From: Bradysia coprophila
Taxonomy: Eukaryota; Arthropoda; Insecta; Diptera; Sciaridae
Length of the DNA stretch: 64,000 nt
Direction of reading: 5' to 3'
Assembly (NCBI RefSeq): GCF_014529535.1
Contig: NW_023504014.1
Span: 186,001 to 250,000 of the forward strand
The notes under the pieces are model-generated. The model was not told the origin of the DNA. It searched no databases and worked only from the letters and a program-made list of their open reading frames with translations. Of this stretch, positions 1-10,798 are shown one piece after another. Both the position numbers and the translations under genes were made by a program. Numbering within the stretch: the first letter of the stretch is position 1; the number at the start of each line of letters is the position of its first letter.

Positions 1-2
1 CA

Positions 3-2076
3 AAGGAATCAGCAAAGGCCAAAATCGGAATTAAAATACCGAAACTCGAGGGAACGAACAAAAACTATGTGCTGCAGTGCGAGGAGGACATGACCCAGGA
101 TTTTATGGACTATCTCAAAGAGATGTCGTTGTCATTTTGTGCTGTCAGTGACACAGGAGGTGATTGAAGGCCAGAATTTATTTCAAAATGTCGGAAATGA
201 CCAATGTCAACGTTTTGTCCCATTCACAGGAAAGCCGACCGGTTCGTTTCAGATCAAATGCGAATACTGCAAGGAGGTATTCACAACGGAAGATTTTGAA
301 TGCCATCAGTGCGATCTGTACGAGGACAATGCATTCGACGGCCGTAACATTCTGAAACGGATCCGAGAGAACAGTGCGTTGATTGCGACGTTGTTGAAGA
401 ACAATTCGGCTGAAGCGGACAGTTCGACCAACAATCATCCGCCGAAAGTCAAAGACGTGCCGAAAAATAAGAAGAAGAACGGGCCGTTTGAGTGCACCCT
501 CTGCGATCGCAAATTTATTTACGAGTCCGGATTGACGAGTCATATGGCAAAGCATGCGTTAGAATGTCCGCTGGAGCCGAAGCAACTGCTGAAGCATGTG
601 GTTAAATGTTTGAAATGTTCGCAAGTTCTGTGTGGTGACAACATTGGGAAAGCAATCGATCATTTCGTTAGAAATCATGGCTATTCGGTTGAACCGAATG
701 GTAAGACTGATGCGGAAACAGATGTAAGTTTCGATGTTTTGAGGTGTCGTAAATTTCAGCTAAATTTTCATCTCACTGCACTCTTAACGTCTTTGCAGCT
801 GGAACCTGTTTCCGCCGACAGTATATACAAGTGTGTGATCATCAACGCGGTCTTTCAATGTGAATTTTGTGATTTTCTATTCTGTGACGTCAACGGCCTC
901 CTCAACCATTCAGCTTCGCATCATCCGAAGCTCGGATTCGAGTGTACATGGTGCGAACTTAACTTCGCCACCCTGAAAGAGATCAGTTCGCATCGGCAGA
1001 GCGAGTGTCCGTTCCACGACAAAAACGTCAACTTTGGCCTGCAAACGTTTTACGTGTGCAACGTGTGCAACACGAATTTCATGTCACTGGAATTTCTGTA
1101 CGACCATCGCAGTCAACAGAGACATTTCTTTCCGCGCAAAGCAGACGATTGGGGTGGAGGTCTTGCAATCGGTTGCGAAAAGTGTGAGGTGGTCGTGGAC
1201 AGTGCCGACGCAATGACCAGCCATGCCGAGGAACATTATATGCGAAAGTCGCGTTGGCGTAATTTCGAGGCGAACTCGGCACCGGTGGCTCCGTCCTTCC
1301 CGAATTCGAGGAATCGAAAGTATTTGTGCGAAGTGTGTGGCAAAACGTACACGCAATCGAGTCATTTGTGGCAGCATTTACGATTCCATCAAGGTCAGTG
1401 GTGTCCAATTGTTCCACTCAAATTCACCGAATGAGATCGTTGTGTTTCAGGTATCAAACCGTTCGTCTGCACCGAACCGAATTGCAACCGTAAATTCACC
1501 ATCCGTCCCGATTTGAACGATCACATACGCAAATGTCACACCGGAGAACGGCCGTATCATTGCCTGATTTGCGGTAAACGATTTTTGACCGGTTCGGTGT
1601 TTTATCAGCATCGGTTGATTCATCGGGGCGAACGTCGCTATGGCTGTGATCAATGCAACAAGCGCTTTTATCGGGCCGACGGTGAGTCTGTTGGAATTTC
1701 TCGCCTTTTTTTTCAATTCATCTTGGCAACATGTCCCGTTCAAGCACTGAAAAATCATCTTCGTATTCACTCGGGCGAACGACCCTATCCCTGTCCCAAC
1801 TGTCCGAAGAGCTTCCGTCAGCGTGGCGACCGTGAGAAGCATATCAGAGCTCGGCACAACAAACACGAAATTGATTTGCAGCCGTCCATGGCCAAATTGA
1901 AGAGCACCCACATAATGTTGGATGGTCCCGTGCGAAGTAAGAAAGAGTTGCTGCTGCGGAATCAGCTGAGAAATGCGTTGAAGATGCAAGAGAATGCCGT
2001 TGACGTGGGTGGCGTATCATTTCCGAAGAGTATGTTCCGACCGATTTTGGGTGACATTGATGCGAATATCATGTGA
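3..2076 (+). CDS. C2H2 zinc-finger protein, 5' partial, five exons
   Basis: Likely nuclear, DNA-binding transcriptional regulator. Exons read as 3..159, 230..723, 799..1393, 1451..1681 and 1745..2076; every intron (70, 75, 57 and 63 bp) has GT and AG borders and joins the reading frame exactly, giving 602 codons plus stop. The second intron is a multiple of three without stops, so retention would not break the frame. The N-terminal half holds scattered, degenerate C2H2 units (e.g. FECTLCDRKF..H..H and FQCEFCDFLF). The C-terminal half has five regular tandem fingers starting at YLCEVCGKTY, joined by TGERP, RGERR and SGERP linkers, the classic arrangement for DNA binding. The protein ends about 80 residues after the last finger at DANIM. 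The true start lies upstream of the window. No ortholog is named because many insect genes share this layout. Confidence 0.9.
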
Positions 2077-2424
2077 CGTCATCGGAGAGGTTGGTTCGGG
2101 GGGTTTTTTTTTGTTGGTTGGTTTTGCGACTTTTACTTTTTACTTTTACGACATGATCTCTTCGTTTTGTTTTTAATATTTTCATTTTAACGCGAAACTA
2201 TGTTCTTGTTTCCGCATTTTTAATTGTTCAATGCTTGCATTTTTAACCCGCTTGAATTCGATATTCGACTGGAATGATGTCGAAAATTTTGTTTTGTTTT
2301 AAAAATGGATAAAATTTACTAGTTTTTGTCAAAAAAAATAATGTTTTTATTGTAAGCGGGCGGCTGGAATGCTCAAAAGTTTGGTTTAGACATTTTAAAT
2401 TTCAGTTTCGTGTTTTTTTTAAAC

Positions 2425-2483
2425 AATAAAATGAAGTGTAAACTTCGCCGCCAAATTTGTAACGAAATGTTGTTAAAATAAAA
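2425..2483 (+). promoter_or_regulatory. candidate poly(A) signals of the zinc-finger gene
   Basis: AATAAA occurs at 2425-2430 and again at 2478-2483, about 350-400 bp after the stop codon, in T-rich 3' UTR-like DNA. Which one is used cannot be told from sequence. Confidence 0.4.
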
Positions 2484-2878
2484 TCTAAAGTAATCTCGGA
2501 GTATAAATCGATGCTTCGAGCTTCGCTGAAAAAGGTCTTGTAATAGCTTACCTTTGTGGCCACTTGACTGACTGATTCTTTTAATGGATTTCAAGATTCG
2601 GCCTCCTTTTTAAGGAATAAAGGACGATATTTCGATAATTTAAGGAGAATTTCAGGAGTATTAAAATATGAGATCTTGGATTAAATTTGATGAATTCGAA
2701 ATTTTTTTGACTTTCCAAAGTCATATTAAGTAGATTTTTTGGTGTTTCTGAGAGAATATTCTTTGGAAAATATTTTCCGAATTTTTCGCAAATATTTTAT
2801 CTGTGCCTTGGCCACTGGTGATTTATTTAATTTACGTTTGCTAACTACAGCTGACGAAGTGTTATTACCATCACCAGA
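2484..2878. other. intergenic, A+T-rich, no gene seen
   Basis: No supported reading frame. A purine-rich stretch of AAGGA/AGGAG words lies at about 2610-2665; a similar stretch recurs at 7200-7300. Confidence 0.5.
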
Positions 2879-3025
2879 GCCTAATATTTGGGAATTATTT
2901 CTCTAAATTCCCAAAATTCCCTAAAATTCCCTAAAATTCTCAAAAATTCCCAAAAATTCCGTAAATTCCCAAAGTTGGAAATTCCCAAAAATTCCCTAAA
3001 TTCCCTAAAATTCCAAAAAAAACAA
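2879..3025 (+). repeat. AATTCCC-type minisatellite with a unique border
   Basis: After the border CCTAATATTTGGGAATT come about 12 degenerate 10-12 bp units of the form AAATTCCC(A/T)AA. The same border plus units recur at 6267, 6559 (reverse) and 9383, and a weaker version at 35345, so this is a dispersed element and not random low complexity. Confidence 0.7.
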
Positions 3026-3270
3026 CAAATATTTCAGAACATATTGAACATAATATATTCAGTAAATTGAGCTTAAGCGGCATATCGTCAAAACTGGAGG
3101 TGATGGTGATAGGGGAACAAGTGGTCTCCGATTTTTAGGAGTGATAGATTCGTCTTCAATTCTAGAGAATCGTATCTTTGATTTTTTCGAACATTTTTTT
3201 AAATTTTCGGTTAAAGTGTTCAAAGGTTCAGAGGGTACCGAAAACCTTTTTGCGGCTATAACTCAAAAAT

Positions 3271-3490
3271 AATCATTTTAAGAGCAGTCTACACTCCGAC
3301 CTTCTATGAAAAACATTTTCGATGATAACTTCTTATTAGAATATTTTTTGAAAAAAGTGGTTTCATCGTTTGGTGCCACAACATATAAAGTTTCGATAGC
3401 CACCAGAATAAACCGCAAGCCTTTTTTAATAAAAGTTTAGTTTTGTTATAAAAACTTTTTCTATTTTTTTATAGAAATTAATTAAAAACA
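3271..3490 (+). repeat. direct repeat R, copy 1
   Basis: About 220 bp, nearly identical to 4713-4932, lying immediately left of the element at 3502-4711. A diverged reverse copy is at 6043-6172. No coding potential. Confidence 0.85.
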
Positions 3491-3501
3491 TAGCTAACGC
3501 C

Positions 3502-4711
3502 GACCCGTACGAAACACCTATTCGTATCAAAAGCCTTTAATGTGAAACTCTTCATTTCTCTTACTTCATTTTCTTCTCTGCTGAAAAACTATTCTTCCTT
3601 TTAAATCACTTACATTATCCACTCTTTGCCTTGTTATCATATACAACTAAATTGCCGGAGGCAATATAGACAGCCCCGTACGAAGACAAATTTCATAAAT
3701 TCCTATTTAAACAGCTATATACCGCTATATTTACCTATATTTCACTGTAAATAAACATTTCACAGAGGAATATGCTATTATATAGCTCTATATGCCTGTA
3801 TATAGCTCAATATAGCTGTATATAGGTATATATAGATGTCCGTATATGGAATCCTTGAAACCCCACACACATAACAAATTATTTCCATGTTAACAGAAAC
3901 TCTCTAAGTATCATTTTTCCCAAGATGTTTCACTTTTACTTAAATCCAATATGGCCGCCGGCAGCCATTTTGTTAGGAGACCGGAAATAGTACCGACGCT
4001 TTACATTCGTTAATACATTTCAAACAAAAAAAAATTCATGAAATTCGGTCAAAATTTACTCGAGATATTGACAAAATACTCCTCTTTCACTGTACGGCCG
4101 AGTAGCCAGATAAGAGCTCACCCCAAGAGACCTAGCTCACGCTCCGGAGAACATAATTTCATAAAAAAAAATTCCCTGATTGGTACGGTCAATACTTATC
4201 TAATAAAGCTAAAACAGACGAAATATGTTCAAATGTGGCCGACCTACAAGCAAAAACTGCTTGCCGCCCTGTGCCTGTTCCACACCAAGGGGTCTAACTC
4301 ACGAGTCGGTCATCCGATTTCCATAAACATTTTTTTTGTCGATCGGTATTGTAAATACCTTTTATTTGACGTATCACTTACAAGTTTAACGTTTAAATGT
4401 CCGGAGATATCTTCGAAAAACCGTAAAGCACTTATTGGGCCACAGCTCGGGAGGGGTCGATCCAAAATCACTCATCTTCGAACTTAGCCTGTCTTTTGAC
4501 ATTACCAAACGGGAAAAAAAAGAATTTTCAAAATCGGATGCGTTTTACTCAAGTTATCGTGCAGACGGACAGACGGACAGACGGACTTTTTTTTCACTGA
4601 TTTGGCATCTCTAGACAACCACAATAGCTTTCCCCTTACTCAGGGAGTCCAATTCGACGTGTTACGGACGTATGCGTAAACCTATAAGACCCCAGTACTT
4701 CGTACGGGTCT
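3502..4711 (+). mobile_element. Helentron-like non-autonomous element, diverged subfamily
   Basis: Bounded by a perfect 12-bp inverted repeat, GACCCGTACGAA at 3502 and its complement at 4699-4710. The right end is a hairpin of AGACCCC and GGGTCT type followed by TAA, and upstream lies a (CAGACGGA)n tract at 4561-4586. These right-end features match the four longer elements at 20186, 33522, 38605 and 57158, so it is a relative, although its interior lacks their 146-bp array. At 3700-3850 there are repeated TATAGC/TATATAG words. A 149-codon open frame at 4038-4487 lacks any known domain and is not considered a gene. Exact ends are uncertain by about 20 bp. Confidence 0.6.
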
Positions 4712-4712
4712 A

Positions 4713-4932
4713 ATAATTATTTTAAGAGCAGTCTACACTCCGACCTTCTATGAAAAACATTTTCGATGATAACTTCTTATTAGAATATTTTTTTAAAAAA
4801 GTGGTTTCATCGTTTGGTGCCACAACATATAAAGTTTCGATAGCCACCAGAATAGACCGCGAGCCTTTTTTAATAAAAGTTTATTTTTGTTATAAAAACT
4901 TTTTCTATTTTTTTATAGAAAATTATTAAAAA
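4713..4932 (+). repeat. direct repeat R, copy 2
   Basis: Near-identical to 3271-3490; together they bracket the element at 3502-4711. Confidence 0.85.
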
Positions 4933-5208
4933 AATCACTGCCATGATGAACTCACGTACGGAAACTCTAAAGAGTCGAAATCTGATATTAGGTATCTGTC
5001 AGCTGATAGGAATATTTTGTTTGTTAGTGTTGGTTTTTTGGTTATCTCGGTGATCACAATTAAAACAAACTGTCAACAAATAAAACATCCCAATTTGTTA
5101 GGTCACGAAATTGTTTTTTTTTTTCAAGCGCGAGATTTTTTGAAAATTGGAGCGGCGTTTTAAACTGAAATTAAGAATTTCAAATTCCACTTTTCCAATA
5201 TCAATATA
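4933..5208. other. intergenic, nothing recognised
   Basis: A+T-rich DNA without a supported gene or repeat. Confidence 0.4.
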
Positions 5209-5216
5209 CATTTTCA

Positions 5217-5852
5217 AAAGGATGGCTTACACGGCTTATCATGCAAAATGAAAATTAAAAAAATTGCTGCGCATGATGAAGTCAACAAAGTTTTTTCTCA
5301 TGCATTTTCTTCAGCAGGATTTCCAACCATGTTACAACCGCCAGGTATGTCTAGAGATGATGGTAAAAGATCTGATGGAATGACCATGATTCCATGGAGT
5401 CATGGGAAATCTCTTATTTGGGATGTAACCATAAGAGATACATTGGCGCCTTCATACATTAATGAATCTAGCAAGAAACAGCGGTCGATTGCGGATAACG
5501 CAGAAAGATTTAAACACAATCATTATAAGCGTTTAAAAGAAAATTATTTGTTTACTCCTCTAGCTTTCGAGACTTTAGGCTGTATGGGACCTGAAACAAA
5601 GAAATTCATTGAGAAATTAGGAAAAATTATAAAGGCCACTTCAGGGGAACCGCGATCAATGGATTATTTATTGCAGAAAATTTCAATTGCGCTACAAAGA
5701 GGCAACGCTGCGTGTATTTTGGGGACTTTGGGACCGGATAGAGTAGATGATTTTTATGTTTTGTAACCTTTGATTTTTGAAAAGATCGTTTTTTTACGGG
5801 CTGCATCATTGTCAGCAGCCTTTTTTTTCGCATATTTAAATAAAGAGAACAT
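5217..5852 (+). mobile_element. 5'-truncated non-LTR retrotransposon copy
   Basis: This 636-bp insert corresponds to the 3' end of the element at 27395-29609. It is flanked by an 8-bp duplication CATTTTCA (5209-5216 and 5853-5860). It keeps the C-terminal coding part, the 3' UTR hairpin (5799-5804 paired with 5815-5820) and a short A-rich end without a long poly(A). Truncation at the 5' end plus a variable-length target duplication is the signature of target-primed reverse transcription. Confidence 0.85.
5218..5766 (+). pseudogene. endonuclease-domain fragment of a non-LTR retrotransposon
   Basis: The reading frame begins abruptly at KDGLHGLSC, inside the CCHC knuckle of the full protein, so only H and the last C of the knuckle remain. 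It then carries the RSDG...WDVTI segment of the restriction-like endonuclease and runs uninterrupted to VDDFYVL and a stop. Compared with 27396-29504 the P of the R-P-D motif is S here. There is no reverse transcriptase, so it cannot move itself; the open frame implies a fairly young insertion. Confidence 0.85.
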
Positions 5853-6042
5853 CATTTTCAGTGTGTTTTTGATGTGTTCATTGAAATAAAAATAATATGG
5901 ACTAACGCTCGCGGTTTATTGTCAAAATTGATGCAGTCTACGCCGAGAAAACTCAAAAGTCCCAAAAATATCACAAAAAACACAAATTTTAGGAGTTTTG
6001 AGTTTTTTCTCAGTACACTACATCAATCTGGACAATTCCAGT

Positions 6043-6172
6043 GGCTATCGAAACCTTATATGTTCTCTGGCACCAAACGATGAGGCCACTTTTTTCAAAA
6101 ATAATTCGAATAAAAAGTTATCATCAAAAATGTGTTTCATAGGGGGTCGGAGTGTAGATTGCTCTTAAATTA
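6043..6172 (-). repeat. direct repeat R, diverged reverse copy 3
   Basis: Reverse complement of the 3271-3490 repeat with more substitutions, including the segments around CCAAACGATGAGGCC and GGTCGGAGTGTAGA. Confidence 0.75.
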
Positions 6173-6266
6173 TTGTAGTGTTGTACTAATGTCGGCTTTG
6201 GAGAGACCTACAAGTAGAGTATACGCCCTGGCTGGTGCGAGTACATCGACAAGAATTATATCCTTC

Positions 6267-6559
6267 AGAGCATAATATTTGGGAACCAATTCTCAAAAGT
6301 TCACTAAAATTCCAAAAAAATCCAATTTTTTTTTTTGCTTGTTCATAGTTTTTAAAGGTTTTTGAACTTTTCCTGATCTTTTACGAGCATTTAATTATAA
6401 AAATGCAAAGAAAAGAAATTTTTTGGGAATTTTAGGGAATTTTCGGGAATTAATTCCCAAAATTCCCAAAAAATTCCCAAAAATTCTCTAAATTCCCAAA
6501 AATTTCCTAAATTTCCAAAAATTCTCAAAAACAATTCCCAAATATTAGGCTCTGATCCA
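6267..6559 (-). repeat. two AATTCCC-type minisatellites, opposite orientations
   Basis: A short plus-oriented one begins at ATAATATTTGGGAA (about 6272). A longer minus-oriented one spans about 6415-6559 and ends at the border CCCAAATATTAGG. Confidence 0.65.
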
Positions 6560-6810
6560 TCACCAATTAACTTTTCGGCTACTTTTAACTTTAAAGTCTC
6601 CTCTGCTATTTCAGCTTCGATGCTTTGAATTTTGGCCTCTTTCTTATGCTTTTCGTTTTTGTCTGACTCGTTTTGTTTCGATTTTGCTAATAACGCCTTT
6701 CGCTCTTTTTCTACATCTAAATGTAAAAAATATCTTTTACGGGCCGACGAGCAGAGGTCTAACAATTTTCGAATAATTAGAAAATCTTCCACTTTATCGT
6801 AGAAATGCAA
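6560..6810 (-). pseudogene. lysine/glutamate-rich coiled-coil fragment, origin unknown
   Basis: Reading from 6810 on the minus strand, about 80 codons give a charged, probably helical segment (KSKQNESDKNEKHKKEAKIQ, then EAEIAEETLKLKVAEKLI), after which the frame runs into the minisatellite at 6559. Such charged helices are common in the tails of transposon-derived DNA-binding proteins, but no diagnostic motif is present. It could be a host exon fragment or a relic of a DNA transposon. Confidence 0.3.
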
Positions 6811-7675
6811 AGTATTCTAACTATCCGAACAGCCGGTCAGCCGAATCGTTTCTTCTAAGAGCTGCTCGTTGAAATTTCGGGAAACACAAATTTATTTACG
6901 CTAAATCCTCACTCAGGATCAGCATTCCTATGATTGAGGAATAAATACGCATTGGCTAACTTAACCAGATGGCCAAACTTTTCTCAAACACGATACACAC
7001 CAGACGAAAGTTAACAATTGATTGACAATAAATGATTAATTTGCCAGCAGCATCAACACAATCGATTAAAAGAACAATTGAAGCAATAGGGCTTTGCAAG
7101 TACCTTTTAGCACTATCGATCTCATTTGTTGAATTATTTAGGTTTCATGAGCTTTTTTTTGGTGAAGTAAGCGAGGAACGATTTTGAATATATAAGGTTC
7201 CACAGTCAGAATTAAAATGTTAAGGAGTTTGAGGAGATTAAGGAGGTTTCAGGAGGATCTCTGAAAATCAAGGAGATTTAAGGAATCAAGGAGGAGTGGG
7301 CTCCCTGAAATTGTCACAAAAATATCTCAAAATAGTCGCTCAAAGATAGCTGTGATTTTTTCAGCACCAGTTAGGAAAATTAGGACGTGTGCTGAAAAAA
7401 TCCATTTTCTGTCGAGGTACGAACATCGCTTTGTGCATCGGACAACTTAAATAAACAAAACACATCCCTAGAAAATATACATACTTCACATTCACCATAT
7501 AAATTTTCATGCATTGAGCATAAATTACGGAATTTTTCTCGTAAATTAGGCCCTCAGCATGAAAAGTTGTATACGTAAAGTTGTATTTCACTCACGAAAT
7601 TGCCTAAAATATAACGTCCACAACAGATACGTAAATAACTATTGTGCACCGGACAACTGAAGTGCGAAACAACAA
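6811..7675. other. intergenic, nothing recognised
   Basis: No supported gene. Purine-rich AAGGAG/AGGAGG words at about 7200-7300 resemble those at 2610-2665. Confidence 0.4.
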
Positions 7676-7679
7676 GCTC

Positions 7680-7835
7680 TGACTTAATGAGGTCTTATAT
7701 AGCAAAAGCATGTTCAAAACAAATGAAGTAAAAAATTTCTGAAAATCAATCTATGTAAATCTTCCATCAAATGAAGTAATAGATCAGATAACAAAACTAT
7801 TGATATGATTGCCGTCTGTGACAGGTTAATAGATA
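7680..7835 (-). repeat. dispersed ~190-bp repeat (family C), diverged copy
   Basis: Contains the family landmarks in reverse order, ending at CCGTCTGTGACAGGTTAATAG. Better copies are at 14133-14333, 24198-24392 and 38043-38236. Confidence 0.6.
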
Positions 7836-7883
7836 GGTAATTCCAAACTGAATGAATTTTTTAATAAAAAATGTTGTGTAGGT

Positions 7884-8228
7884 AGTCAGTACCAATCAGG
7901 GAAAAAAAGTTTATGAAATTCGGTTTACCGGAGCGTGAGCTAAGTCTCTTGGAGTGAGCTCATATCCAGCTACTCGGCCGTACAGTGAAAGAGGAGTATT
8001 TTGTCAATATCTGGACCAAACTTTGACCGAATTTCATTAATTTCTTTTTAGTTTAAAAGGTATTAACGAATGCAAAGCGGTCGTACTATTTCCGGCCTCC
8101 TAACAAAATGGCTGCCGGCGGCCATATTGGATTTTAGTTAAATGATATATGTTGGGAAAAATGGTACGCAGAGAGTTTCTATTAACATACAAGTAATGTG
8201 TGTGTGTGTGTTTCAGGCATTCCATATC
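7884..8228 (-). mobile_element. fragment of the element seen at 3502-4711, reverse orientation
   Basis: About 345 bp matching the reverse complement of roughly 3846-4185, including CGGCCGTACAGTGAAAGAGG and GGCGGCCATATTGGATTTTA. Both ends of the parent element are missing. Confidence 0.8.
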
Positions 8229-9074
8229 GAGGGGTAAATCACTGATTTTATGACAAGGATTACATGGAATTATACGGGATTATATGGGATTATTTGGTGA
8301 TTATAATAATATTTGACTCTGGCAATTTATTTGTATTTGTATTTGTATTTGTATATTTGAACTCTGGCTCATGGGGTATTAAATTTAGTAATATGTATGC
8401 ATCCAAAGCATTTGCTTCCAATATTTTAAACAAAAGAAGTAACAGATGTAATAAACACGTCGCGCTAACGTTTGCAGTTTCGAATCCGTTAATTGGTTCA
8501 TTTAAAACTTATTCGTGAACCAACTTTGTCGATAATCTTTAATATGTCAATGTCAACTGCAAGGAAAGGTGCAATACTACAACGGATAAAAAAAAATGTG
8601 AACGAAAATGCTGTTCAAGCCGATTTGATAAGATTATTTACAAAAATTCAATTAGGCCTTCAATTAAACCAAGAAGCCGATAAACAATTTATCGTTAATA
8701 ATCTGGCATTATTGAAATGTTTTTGCTCGTAATTCGCTTTAATTAATAAATCAACATTAAGATCACAAAGTGTATGCACCTATGCGCAGCGCACACACAT
8801 TTTCAACATTTTATTTTTGAGATTTTTATTTTTGCCGTTTCTTGTTTTCCACACATTTCTTTTATGTTCGATCGAAATTGTGTCTAATGGAAATACTAGT
8901 TTCTGATACCCGATGAAACAGGGCACGATACGGTTGCAATTGATCTTAAGCTAATTAAGTAAAGTTTGGCATTACATTGGTGGTCAATATTTTGACAAGT
9001 CTGAAGTCTTAAGTTTTCATCTCGAGCCGGAAATAAAGTTGAAAATTAGTATCGGAGATACGTTGTTAGGATCT
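8229..9074 (+). other. intergenic with a possible 62-codon frame
   Basis: ATG at 8544 opens a 62-codon frame to a stop at 8730-8732 (MSMSTARKGAILQRIKKN...). It is basic and helical in look, but no family is recognised and no splice context supports it. A short (GTATTT)n run lies at 8328-8354. Otherwise nothing is seen. Confidence 0.2.
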
Positions 9075-9122
9075 ACTTTACCATAGCACTGAACAGTGCT
9101 TTGTTCAGTGCTATGACTTTAC
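9075..9122. mobile_element. 34-bp hairpin mini-element with 7-bp target duplication
   Basis: The core 9082-9115 is a perfect 13-bp inverted repeat (CATAGCACTGAAC) around an 8-nt loop. It is flanked on both sides by ACTTTAC (9075-9081, 9116-9122). The first nine bases equal the terminal repeat of the 124-bp element at 18072-18195, which also has a 7-bp duplication. The simplest reading is an extremely reduced DNA-transposon derivative; an independent palindrome is less likely because of the duplication. Confidence 0.75.
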
Positions 9123-9514
9123 CGAATTCAGCCTAGCCTCTTCGATTAATATTTTAGAATCCATGAAAATAGCCTGGTTTGGTGTCAATTTACTTAATTT
9201 TGGAATTTAATGTACCGAGCTCTTGGATGTTCGATTTTCAGATTCAGCTCAGGTCAGAATCTATCAGATCAGGTTTCACGTCGAATCAGTTTTCAGGCTA
9301 TTCAGTTCAGGTTATTCAGTTCAGCTTTGACCTGTTCGGAACGGATGCAGCGTGCTTCGAACAAATTGAGTTTCATTGGCCTATTATTTGGGAATTAATT
9401 CTCAAAATTCCCAAAAATTAAACTGAATTGAAGGTGTCGTCTATAGAGGCGCATTCATCTTTCCAATTAGCAATAGGTATGCTACTGCCGTTTGAATAAT
9501 AAAATGATCAGTGG
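9123..9514. other. intergenic with TTCAG-rich tract and AATTCCC border
   Basis: Irregular TTCAG/CAGGT repeats lie at 9240-9330. The border CCTATTATTTGGGAATT of the AATTCCC repeat family is at 9381-9397 with only two units. No gene is supported. Confidence 0.45.
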
Positions 9515-10798
9515 ATCATGTCCGGAGCGATAGCGGAGGACTTGACGCAGTCTAACTTCCAAAAAAAGAAGGAAGAAATTTTTTTGAGACAAGGCAACTA
9601 TATATAGTCGAACATTTCAGTTTCTACCCTTTGGTTTATATCACCACAAAACATATTCTAATTCTTATTCGCGCTTCAAATACGAGCAAAACGAGCTATC
9701 ACTCGACTATGTAACTTTAAAATTGCCGGAGATACATCGTTTTGAAGTTGATCATTTTGATAGAAAATGCATCAAATTAACGTTTTCCAAACAATCAAAA
9801 TCTTTCAACTTACTCTGTATGTTTCTATCTGTCTATCTATCGACGGTCGATCTCGGAAACTAGTCAGCCAATCTCCATGAAATTTTGCAGGAACCTCAGG
9901 GTGGGCATAAAAATGAAAATGTGATACGCCATTACCCCAGGAAAAACCAGAATTTTGTTTTATTGGCCTCGAAGTGGTTTCTGAGTGAGGTTTTCGAGGG
10001 TCGGGAACGCGTTTTCGGTTGTAGCTTCGCTGTATTGAAACCTACAGACCCATCAAATGAAAGGTATTCGTAACACGATTCGAACAAAAAAATAATTTAA
10101 AAAATCGGGGCAGATTCGTTTGAGCTAGAATGATTAGAGTGAACAAATTTTGAGCTACTCGAGCGTAGGATGAAAGGACGAATATTTTTTGGGTTATGAA
10201 AGATAGAGAGTTACTTTCTTCGGCAAAGTCTCAGAGTTTTACGAGTAGAACAGAGGGGCATATGTGAAAAATGTCGAAAGTTGGAAATGGGTGTGTCAAT
10301 TGGGGTTTTGGAGATATTTCTTGAATGGTGGCAGATAGAGAATTACTTTCGTCAAATTTTCGAATTTCGTTCGTCAAATTTTCGAATTTCATCAAATTTT
10401 CAAATTTCGTCAAATTTTCGAATTTCGTCAAATTTCGTCAAATTTTCGAATTTCGTCAAATTTCGTCAAATTTTTGAATTTCGTCAAATTTTCGAATTTT
10501 TGAATTAAAACTGTAAACTGTTATAAAAAGCAGTGTTGAGTACACTTCTAAAACGACTGATATCCCAACAAAAATCTCTTCGAGAAAAGTGTGACGCAGT
10601 CTTTGAAATACAATTTCTAAAATGAATGATATCGCTAGAGTTGACGCTTTCAGCTTCGTTACGCAAAAATTAAATTTTACACCCAATTAGTTCAAACAAG
10701 CTGGCTTAGGTTTTCTCATCATCTGCCAAATAATTTTTACAAAAAAAATTTAGACTGGAAACAACCAAAATTTTACCAAAAAAATCTGCGTCACACCA
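9515..10798 (+). mobile_element. non-autonomous DNA element, family B, copy 1
   Basis: Begins at ATCATGTCCGGAGCGATAG (9515) and contains a (CTAT)n-flanked segment at 9828-9845. An internal minisatellite lies at 10360-10500. A conserved block then starts at GTGTGACGCAGTC and runs to AAATCTGCGTC (about 10798). The same landmarks occur in reverse order at 16612-17874 and 58764-59621. No transposase is encoded. The right end is uncertain. Confidence 0.65.
10360..10500 (+). repeat. minisatellite inside family B copy 1
   Basis: Irregular units of 9 and 17-18 bp based on TCAAATTTTCGAATTTCG. The reverse-orientation equivalent in copy 2 is expanded to about 340 bp (17090-17430). Confidence 0.85.

Noticed and set aside
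139..1434. Single continuous frame through the zinc-finger gene starting at GTG 139
   Set aside because: Splice-consistent exons join the upstream frame (3..159) to 230; the continuous frame reads through introns.
4038..4487. 149-codon frame
   Set aside because: Inside a non-autonomous element; no family resemblance; the related copy at 7884-8228 does not keep the frame.
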